From positions 1 to 35,780 of IMG/VR virus record IMGVR_UViG_3300040960_002556: a stretch of DNA of 35,780 bases. One strand, given 5' to 3'. A program made the position numbers and the translations under genes. This DNA is from a virus. The notes beneath the pieces are model-generated. The model did no database searches and had not been told where the DNA came from. It was given only the letters and a program-made list of their open reading frames with translations. Below are positions 30,548 through 35,780 of this stretch, one piece after another (the first letter of the stretch is position 1; every line of letters begins with the position of its first letter).

Positions 30548-30582
30548 GGGGAGGCGACCCCATAACCACGAGACGCCTCCCC
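30548..30582 (+). promoter_or_regulatory. Strong hairpin before the RecT-like gene
   Basis: Perfect arms GGGGAGGCG (30548-30556) and CGCCTCCCC (30574-30582) with a 17-nt loop form a GC-rich hairpin in the 59-nt gap between the membrane protein and the RecT-like gene. No T run follows, and AAGGAG of the next gene starts about five nt later. It may be an RNA stability or processing element rather than a terminator. Confidence 0.6.
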
Positions 30583-30599
30583 GACAAAGGAGTAAAACA

Positions 30600-31421
30600 A
30601 TGAGTATCACCACAGAGAAACTCGCACAAGACAAGGCGATGGCGGAAGCGCTCTCCGCTTCACGTTTCGCGAAGGGGATGAGCCCAGCGGATATTCTCTT
30701 CGCTCACTATGCCGTTGGTCAGCCGAGAGGCTGGAACATGGCTCAAACAGTACAGAATGTTCACCTCATGAGAGGTGATAAGCTATCGGAGCACGCGACA
30801 GTTCAGTGGGCTGATGTCCTCGGCTCCGGTCTGGTCGAGGAGCTCGAATATACAACGTGGACGCCGGAGAGAGTCTCGCTTCGAGTGAAGCGGAAGGGGC
30901 TCAAGGCTATGTCCTTCAGTTGGACGATCGAACAAGCTCGCCGCGCGAACCTGGCGAACTCAAACACATGGAAGCAATATCCAGAGCGGATGCTCGCCGC
31001 TCGTCTCCATACTGAAGTGGCGAGCGTCCTCTTTCCAGATATCGTCTGCCAGAACTCCGGTGCGAATACCTATTCAACCGAAGAGGCCGCGTTCTTCGAC
31101 TCGCGCGATCAAGACAAAGTCGCGGAGACCATCAACGTCCCCGAGCTCGCGCCGACGGAAGAGAGCGCGCCGCCTCGACCAGCGCCAGCGCCAGCGCCAA
31201 AGAAGAACGCGCTCGACGAGCTCCGCGAGCGACTCGCTGACATGGGGATCCCCAACGATGACGCGCGGGTCTATCTCCAAGGGAAGAAGATCGCGGCGCC
31301 GACGACGAGCGACGAGGTCGAGGCGATCCTCGATGAACACTTCTCCATTGATTCCCCCTTCTTTACGCTTCACCCTCACCTTCTAGGTGATTCACAAGAA
31401 CTAAACTTCGGAGAGCTTTGA
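30600..31421 (+). CDS. RecT-like single-strand annealing protein, 273 aa
   Basis: The central region matches the family: VQNVHLMRGDKLSEHATVQWADVLGSG, then AMSFSWTIEQARRANLANSNTWKQYPERMLAARLHTEVASVLFPDIV, with the conserved tryptophan, Tyr-Pro and the Met-Leu-Ala-Arg run. These proteins anneal complementary DNA strands in recombination-dependent replication. The C-terminal part is a Pro/Ala linker (PPRPAPAPAPAPKK) leading to a small domain (LDELRERLADMGIPNDDARVYLQG). AAGGAG lies 7 nt before the ATG. No exonuclease partner is obvious nearby. The assignment is from pattern similarity, moderately sure. Confidence 0.65.
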   Translation: MSITTEKLAQDKAMAEALSASRFAKGMSPADILFAHYAVGQPRGWNMAQTVQNVHLMRGDKLSEHATVQWADVLGSGLVEELEYTTWTPERVSLRVKRKGLKAMSFSWTIEQARRANLANSNTWKQYPERMLAARLHTEVASVLFPDIVCQNSGANTYSTEEAAFFDSRDQDKVAETINVPELAPTEESAPPRPAPAPAPKKNALDELRERLADMGIPNDDARVYLQGKKIAAPTTSDEVEAILDEHFSIDSPFFTLHPHLLGDSQELNFGEL

Positions 31422-31672
31422 TGGACAGAGACGGCAAAGTCTCCAGAAAGGTTTTGCGGTCGCTTTATGCGTCTCAAGACCCTTTCGGGTTTTCAACCGA
31501 GAATGGGATAAGCGCCTTAATTTGGAACCATCCAGGCAAGGATGACGAAGGCGAGGGAGTGATCTTCATCGACGCGAAAGAGGGTCTCTCGTTCGAATGG
31601 TGGATCGAGAGAGGGAAGCGTCAGTCAGCGCTTGCAGAGTCTTGGCGACTCGCCGAGATCATCGGCGGATGA
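31421..31672 (+). CDS. Hypothetical protein, 83 aa
   Basis: The ORF begins MDRDGKVSRKVLRSLYASQDPF and has mixed alpha/beta character (GEGVIFIDAKEGLSFEWWIERGKR). The ATG shares TGATG with the stop of the RecT-like gene, with GGAGAG upstream, so it is coupled. It could act with the annealing protein. No family recognised. Confidence 0.6.
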   Translation: MDRDGKVSRKVLRSLYASQDPFGFSTENGISALIWNHPGKDDEGEGVIFIDAKEGLSFEWWIERGKRQSALAESWRLAEIIGG

Positions 31673-32046
31673 AGATTAACGTCGACGGGATCTGGTGGAT
31701 CCCGATCACTCGCGAGGCTCACCTATGCCTGATATCTCGCGAACTCGACTTCGCCACCGCTCACCGTGATCGACTCACAGAGCGAGAGGTCGAGTGCTAC
31801 GAAGCGCCGGAGCACATCAGGAGAGAGATCTGGTATCGGCTCCAAGAGGCGAAGCGCCGCGTCGAGGAGCTCCGGAGGGAGTGGCATAGTTTCGGAGAGG
31901 ATCGCATCGACGAGCAAGTCCGCGCGCTCCTCTATCGGTGCCGATGGGACTGGACCGTCATCGACTGGCCAGCCTGGCTCGTACACTTCACGCGGGAGGA
32001 GGGGTCCGTTTCAAGTAGCCTTCCAACCTCATATAGAGAGCCTTGA
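31669..32046 (+). CDS. Hypothetical Trp-rich protein, 125 aa
   Basis: The product begins MKINVDGIWWIPITREAHLCLISREL and is rich in Trp and Arg (RRVEELRREWHSFGEDRIDE, CRWDWTVIDWPAWLVHFTREEG), with a helical middle. I choose ATG 31669 because it overlaps the previous stop as ATGA; the same frame is open upstream as antisense-like sequence. It is the last gene of the rightward block and converges with the membrane coiled-coil gene, overlapping by 59 nt. No family recognised. Confidence 0.6.
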   Translation: MKINVDGIWWIPITREAHLCLISRELDFATAHRDRLTEREVECYEAPEHIRREIWYRLQEAKRRVEELRREWHSFGEDRIDEQVRALLYRCRWDWTVIDWPAWLVHFTREEGSVSSSLPTSYREP

Positions 32047-32236
32047 TCTCCGAGAGGTCGGATCTGATCGCCTTCAGGTCAGCGTCGACCGACTTCGCGC
32101 GAGCCTCGAGCGAGACGACCCGTTGCTCTAGCGTCGCCATCTGTGCGGCGCTCTCGGTCTTGAATTTGATCACTTGGAGGAGGATCGCGACAAGAGCGAT
32201 CCCGCTCCCAAGAGAGATTGTCGTCATCGTTTCCAC
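31988..32236 (-). CDS. Membrane-anchored coiled-coil protein, 82 aa
   Basis: A transmembrane segment near the N-terminus (LGSGIALVAILLQVIKF) is followed by a coiled coil (LEQRVVSLEARAKSVDADLKAIRSDLSEIK). This arrangement suggests an inner-membrane spanin-like or XhlA-like lysis protein. It is the last gene of the late operon. Assignment is by topology and context only. Confidence 0.6.
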   Translation of the reverse strand: METMTTISLGSGIALVAILLQVIKFKTESAAQMATLEQRVVSLEARAKSVDADLKAIRSDLSEIKALYMRLEGYLKRTPPPA

Positions 32237-32240
32237 GGGT

Positions 32241-32693
32241 CTACTCCATCACTAGGATGAGGGTGAAGGTGGTGACGATAGCAGCGGCGCCGCCGAGCGT
32301 CCCCACCTTCCACCAGTATAAGCGATTCTTCTCCGTCGCGAGCTCTTCTTGAAGGCGATCCTCGATCCGCTGGAGCTCGTCGATACGAGTGACCATCGGA
32401 GCGAGACGCTCTTCGCATCGACGCGCGCTCGCCTGGAGCTTCTCTTCGTATGATAAGCCCTGATCACGGAGACGAGCTTCACAACGACTAGGCGCGGTGC
32501 TCACATCTCCGAGAAGTCGCGCGAGCTGATTCCGCGTGAGGAGGAAGCCTGGTCGCGGCGCCGGTTCCCCCGCATCGAGGAAAGCCTCGTCGAGGCCGAG
32601 CTCCGCCGCCGCTTTGACGACGACGCCGAAGGAGTGATCGGTCTCAATAGGCGCTTGAGCCAAGAGACCGACAAGAGCAAGTTGGGGGATCAT
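32241..32693 (-). CDS. Exported coiled-coil protein with C-terminal membrane anchor, 150 aa
   Basis: The N-terminus MIPQLALVGLLAQAPIETD is a short signal-like hydrophobic segment. The middle contains RNQLARLLGDVSTAPSRCEARL and a coiled coil (YEEKLQASARRCEERLAPMVTRIDELQRIEDRLQEEL), and the C-terminus is a transmembrane segment (WWKVGTLGGAAAIVTTFTLIL). The start at 32693 overlaps the upstream stop (ATGA). With its neighbours it forms a membrane-protein cluster that could complete lysis. Function is inferred. Confidence 0.65.
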   Translation of the reverse strand: MIPQLALVGLLAQAPIETDHSFGVVVKAAAELGLDEAFLDAGEPAPRPGFLLTRNQLARLLGDVSTAPSRCEARLRDQGLSYEEKLQASARRCEERLAPMVTRIDELQRIEDRLQEELATEKNRLYWWKVGTLGGAAAIVTTFTLILVME

Positions 32694-33001
32694 GGGATGC
32701 TCCCATCTGTGCAGCGCTTGCGGCAGATAATGCAGTCGAGCGCGCTCCCCGCCTCTTCGGTCGCCTCGATCTGGCCCTGACACAAGCGCCGCTCGCGAGC
32801 GATGCAGGCCTTCAGCCCTCGCGCCTCCGCGCCAGCGAGCGCCGTCTCTAGGTCACTGATCTGCTTCTCTGCGACTTCGATTGCCTCGATCTCTGGACGA
32901 CACTCGTCAGAGTGAGCGACGGATGAGACCGACGCTCGACCGCCGAAGAACGAGATCAGGAAAGAGAGCGCGATAGCGGCATAGGTCTGCTGGTCGGTCA
33001 T
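32690..33001 (-). CDS. Cysteine-rich membrane coiled-coil protein, 103 aa
   Basis: An N-terminal transmembrane segment (YAAIALSFLISFFGG) is followed by a coiled coil (PEIEAIEVAEKQISDLETALAGAEARG) and several cysteines (CIARERRLC, CIICRKRC). This resembles an inner-membrane spanin in layout (anchor then periplasmic helix). Stop and start of neighbours overlap on both sides. The cysteines could form disulphides in the periplasm. Moderately supported. Confidence 0.6.
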   Translation of the reverse strand: MTDQQTYAAIALSFLISFFGGRASVSSVAHSDECRPEIEAIEVAEKQISDLETALAGAEARGLKACIARERRLCQGQIEATEEAGSALDCIICRKRCTDGSIP

Positions 33002-33531
33002 GCTGGATACTCCCGAATAATCAGACGCGAGTCAGAGCGACCCCACGATGTGCCGCCTGATCCGTTGGTATAGTTCATCTGAACACTGCCCGTCACATCC
33101 AGTTCAATGGATTCAACCTTCCAATAAAATGACGAGACGGAAGAGCCGTCAACTACCGCGTAGCTTGTTTGGTCTGTGACTTTCTGAAAATCGGCATAAT
33201 ACCGCTGCGCAGAAAGGAAAATCCCAATCCCTCTACAACTATCGGTTAACTCTGTGCCTGTGCCATCCGTCAGCATAGTGACCACGGACCCATTAGATGC
33301 TGTACCTATCACTCGGCCCGCATATAGGTCTGCTTCAATCAAATAGATATGCGAACTTGAGAGGGAAAATAATCCTGTGCTTGAGTTATAGGTCCAGTTT
33401 CCACTGGCCCCCCACGTGGTCGAGCTTTGAGGCTTGATGATGTATCCAGCCGATAACGTGATATTATCACCGGCAGCGTAATATCGAGCACACGCGGCCG
33501 AGCTCACCTTAGATTCAGCTATGAAGGTCAT
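32998..33531 (-). CDS. Beta-rich tail-associated protein, 177 aa
   Basis: The sequence MTFIAESKVSSAACARYYAAGDNITLSAG... consists of short strands and Tyr/Ser/Gly-rich turns (WTYNSSTGLFSLSSSHIYLIEADLYAG, VQMNYTNGSGG), resembling C1q/TNF-like jelly rolls. The local DNA is visibly more AT-rich than the rest of the operon. It follows the fibre gene, so it may be a receptor-binding or fibre-tip protein. No direct family recognition. Confidence 0.65.
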   Translation of the reverse strand: MTFIAESKVSSAACARYYAAGDNITLSAGYIIKPQSSTTWGASGNWTYNSSTGLFSLSSSHIYLIEADLYAGRVIGTASNGSVVTMLTDGTGTELTDSCRGIGIFLSAQRYYADFQKVTDQTSYAVVDGSSVSSFYWKVESIELDVTGSVQMNYTNGSGGTSWGRSDSRLIIREYPA

Positions 33532-33983
33532 GATTGATCTCCTCTCACCATGGCCCCCGATAGGTCAGAGTCGAGCGTGAAAGAAGAGCCAGATGCCGCG
33601 ATGCATTTGATTCTTACATTGGTCGCGCTGGTGATCGTAAAGACAGCCTCAGCGACATTTGAAGAGACCCGCTGATTTGTTGAGTTTTGGTAGCGGTCCC
33701 AACCGCTCTCATTACCAACTAGAGAGCCCCCCACCTCGATCTGATAATAAATATAATCAGTATTATTTTGTGCAGCGGTGGAGCGCTCGCCACCCACGAC
33801 GACCCTAAACAGATAGGTGCCGGCGGGGAAAGAGAGAGTCGATGTGCCGCTACCTGTGATTGAGAGATTATTCACGCCGCCTACGGTGAGCGTAAAGTAA
33901 TCACCTGACGCAGGGACCCCAGAGAAGGAGGGAGCGAACCAGGCAAGGCCTAAGTCTACAGTTTGAAAAGTCAAGTGAGTCAT
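33528..33983 (-). CDS. Beta-rich tail-associated protein, 151 aa
   Basis: The product is also jelly-roll-like: FSGVPASGDYFTLTVGG, STLSFPAGTYLFRVVVGGERST, SNVAEAVFTITSATNVRIKC. The PAGTYLF segment is frequent in such fibre-tip domains. It overlaps both neighbours by 4 nt (ATGA). Together with the 177-aa protein it looks like a pair of related accessory adhesins. DNA composition is lower in GC than in the tail genes. Confidence 0.65.
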   Translation of the reverse strand: MTHLTFQTVDLGLAWFAPSFSGVPASGDYFTLTVGGVNNLSITGSGTSTLSFPAGTYLFRVVVGGERSTAAQNNTDYIYYQIEVGGSLVGNESGWDRYQNSTNQRVSSNVAEAVFTITSATNVRIKCIAASGSSFTLDSDLSGAMVRGDQS

Positions 33984-34384
33984 AAGAAGAGCTCACATAT
34001 TGTACTGTATCCAGGATAATCTCGGATCGGTGCTGACGCAGTTTGATAGGCGTTGTGAATCCGGTACTCAATATAATTTAAAACACATACTAAGGCCTCG
34101 GATCCGCAAAAATTGGTTGTGCCTTCCCAATTCTCAACAAATGCGTGTTCTGATCTAGACGCGCCCTGATATGGCTTATAATTCGAATAGTACCGGTCGA
34201 CGGTGCTGGGCTCCATATCAATCGAAGATCTTAAGCACCAGTCAGCCTTATAATAGGAGGGCAGCTCTGCCTTGTTATTCGTCGAGGAATAGGTGATGCG
34301 CGGGTCTGTCCAGGTGTCTTGCACATCGGACGTAGAGAGCCCCTGAATCAAACAGGGTGATGGTGCTTTTCCTGTATAGCTCAT
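33980..34384 (-). CDS. Hypothetical Tyr-rich protein, 134 aa
   Basis: The product begins MSYTGKAPSPCLIQGLSTSDV and is rich in Tyr, Ser, Asn and Trp (YYSNYKPYQGASRSEH, NYIEYRIHNAYQ). It lies just after the fibre stop (34394) and its stop overlaps the next start. Composition suggests a compact surface-exposed protein, perhaps part of the fibre tip or its chaperone. I do not recognise a family. Confidence 0.6.
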   Translation of the reverse strand: MSYTGKAPSPCLIQGLSTSDVQDTWTDPRITYSSTNNKAELPSYYKADWCLRSSIDMEPSTVDRYYSNYKPYQGASRSEHAFVENWEGTTNFCGSEALVCVLNYIEYRIHNAYQTASAPIRDYPGYSTICELFL

Positions 34385-34393
34385 GATGCTCCC

Positions 34394-35780
34394 CTAGATA
34401 ATGTGCCAGTTCGTTCCGTCCGTTGTCAGCGTATAGGCCGAATACTGGACAGAAAGAACCTGTGAAGCCGCCCCGTCGATCGTCCCGCTCGCGGGTGAGA
34501 TCGTGACGTTTGCAGTACCTAGCCGCTTGATGTTGACCTTATAGCCGCTGTTTCCGGTAACAGTGGGGAGCGTGATCGTAACAGCGCTCGCGCCATTTGA
34601 GACGAGATAAATATCTTCGAGGGTTCCCGCCGCTGGATTGCTGATCGTGCTATTCGTTCCGCTTGAGTCTGTGGTGACTGTCGGACGAGAAGCGCCTGGA
34701 AGGTTCGTCAGCTGTGAGCCGTCGACCGCTGGAAGACGAGAAGAGCCGTCAAGCTGAACTATCTGATTCGCTCCGGTTCCGACGTCAACATTGAGCGTCG
34801 AGGTCGCGCCAGTTCCCGAAAGGGTCAAGCCGGTTCCGTCGATGTTCAACGTCGTGTCGTCGGCGTAAATGTTGACCGCTCCGGTTGCACCGTTGACGCT
34901 TGTCACTGGAGACGACGGCAGGTTCGTCAGCTGTGAGCCGTCGACCGCTGGGAGACGCGAGCTCGCGTCAAGCTGAACTAGCTGATTCGCTCCCGTCCCG
35001 ACGTCCGCATTAAGCGTCGAGGTCGCTCCGGTCCCGCTTAGAACCAGACCAGTCCCGTCGATGTTCAAGGTGCTATCGTCGGCGTAGATATTCACGACTC
35101 CCGTTGCCCCGTTGACGCTCGTCACTGGCGCCGCTGGGAGGTTGGTCAGCTGTGAACCGTCGACAGCAGGCAATCGCGCCGAGCCGTCGAGCTTAACGAT
35201 CTTATTCGCTGTCGTTCCGCTGTCCACGTCGAGGGTCGACGTCGCGCCCGTTCCGCTGACGACGATCCCGTCGCCGGCAAGATTTAAGGTCGCGTCGTCC
35301 GCGTAAAGATTAACCGCTCCGGTTGCACCGTTGACGCTTGTCACTGGCGCCGACGGAAGGTTAGTCAGTTGACTACCATCGACAGCGGGAAGACGAGACG
35401 AGGCGTCAAGCTGAACGAGCTGATTTGCGCCCGTCCCGACGTCCGCATTAAGCGTCGAGGTCGCTCCGGTTCCGCTCAAAACTAGGCCGGTTCCGTCGAT
35501 GTTCAACGTCGTATCATCAGCGTAGATATTCACGACGCCGGTCGCTCCGTTGACGCTCGTCACTGGAGCGCTCGGAAGGTTGGTCAGTTGGCTACCATCA
35601 ACCGCTGGAAGGCGTGAGCTCGCGTCAAGTTGAACGATCTGGTTCGCTCCCGTCCCGACGTCAGCATTAAGAGTCGACGTTGCGCCAGTCCCTGATAAGA
35701 CCAGACCAGTCCCGTCGATGTTCAGTGTCGTGTCGTCTGCGTAGATATTGACCGCGCCGGTTGCGCCGTTGACTGAAGTC
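34394..35780 (-). CDS. Repeat-rich tail fibre, C-terminal part (continuation from position 1)
   Basis: This is the remainder of the fibre gene that starts at 1118. Five more repeat anchors lie at 35768, 35549, 35330, 35111 and 34892, again 219 bp apart. The last repeat is followed by a unique domain of about 100 residues (beginning SRPTVTTDSSG, ending TDGTNWHII), probably the distal tip. No internal start is needed: the GTG at 35563 lies within a repeat and the frame is open through 35780. Joined directly, the two parts give 834 aa; with the 30 missing bases restored, 844 aa. Additional full repeats may have been lost in assembly. Confidence 0.8.
   Translation of the reverse strand, partial: TSVNGATGAVNIYADDTTLNIDGTGLVLSGTGATSTLNADVGTGANQIVQLDASSRLPAVDGSQLTNLPSAPVTSVNGATGVVNIYADDTTLNIDGTGLVLSGTGATSTLNADVGTGANQLVQLDASSRLPAVDGSQLTNLPSAPVTSVNGATGAVNLYADDATLNLAGDGIVVSGTGATSTLDVDSGTTANKIVKLDGSARLPAVDGSQLTNLPAAPVTSVNGATGVVNIYADDSTLNIDGTGLVLSGTGATSTLNADVGTGANQLVQLDASSRLPAVDGSQLTNLPSSPVTSVNGATGAVNIYADDTTLNIDGTGLTLSGTGATSTLNVDVGTGANQIVQLDGSSRLPAVDGSQLTNLPGASRPTVTTDSSGTNSTISNPAAGTLEDIYLVSNGASAVTITLPTVTGNSGYKVNIKRLGTANVTISPASGTIDGAASQVLSVQYSAYTLTTDGTNWHII
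34690..35780. repeat. 219-bp tandem coding repeats, right array
   Basis: Units are anchored at 34892, 35111, 35330, 35549 and 35768. The unit anchored at 35330 is type A (NLAGDGIVV, LDVDSGTTAN) and the others are type B, so type A is not confined to the N-terminal end of the protein. The last full repeat ends near 34690, where the unique C-terminal domain begins. Confidence 0.9.

Noticed and set aside
1-35780. Direct terminal repeats marking linear phage ends
   Set aside because: The two ends share only the fibre repeat family and are not identical copies; they are adjacent parts of the same array.
1-35780. tRNA genes, integrase, attachment site or transposon
   Set aside because: No cloverleaf-like sequence, recombinase motif or terminal inverted repeats were found on reading either strand.

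Overview
The window is almost the whole genome of a tailed bacteriophage (Caudoviricetes). It carries a large terminase, a Mu-gp29-like portal, a MuF-like minor head protein, a fused maturation protease/scaffold, a capsid cement protein, a major capsid protein, connector and tail-completion proteins, a tail tube, a -1 frameshifted tail chaperone, a tape measure and a large tail-tip protein. There is one tube-type protein and no recognisable sheath, so a siphovirus is most likely. Base composition is GC-rich by eye. Strong GGAGG-type ribosome binding sites and sigma70-like promoter elements indicate a bacterial host, but nothing identifies it. I see no integrase, transposase or CI-type repressor, so there is no positive evidence for lysogeny. 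I see no tRNA, rRNA or CRISPR array.

Topology: both window ends lie inside the same 219-bp (73-residue) repeat array of one minus-strand tail-fibre gene. The gene starts at 1118, runs off position 1, re-enters at 35780 and stops at 34394. The frame agrees across the junction, and exactly 30 bp of one repeat unit are absent. The molecule is therefore probably circular or circularly permuted and was opened within the repeats.

Layout: (A) a long leftward late operon runs 20441 to 1, then 35780 to 31988: portal, protease/scaffold, cement, capsid, MuF, connectors, tail tube, G/GT, tape measure, tail proteins, endolysin, holin candidate, repeat fibre, three small beta-rich proteins and three small membrane proteins. 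(B) terL stands alone on the plus strand (20499-21860), divergent from the portal. (C) A leftward block (25401-21857) holds a GHKL ATPase, SSB, a ribbon-helix-helix protein with acidic repeats and small membrane proteins. (D) thyX is on the plus strand (25577-26257). (E) A leftward replication block (29857-26214) holds an initiator-like protein, a DnaC-like loader, DnaB helicase, then a terS-like protein and a small ORF. (F) A rightward early-type block (29947-32046) starts with a ribbon-helix-helix protein and includes a RecT-like annealing protein.

How the parts fit: initiator, loader and helicase probably open an iteron origin located inside the initiator gene. SSB, the RecT-like protein and ThyX support DNA synthesis. 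The terminase fills Mu-type proheads, and the late operon builds the tail and lyses the host. The most notable signals are the iterons embedded in the initiator gene, a canonical GGGAAAA frameshift site giving a 311-aa tail chaperone, a nested scaffold start with a strong internal ribosome binding site, the mosaic fibre repeats, a phage GHKL ATPase of unknown role, and palindromic operators between divergent units.
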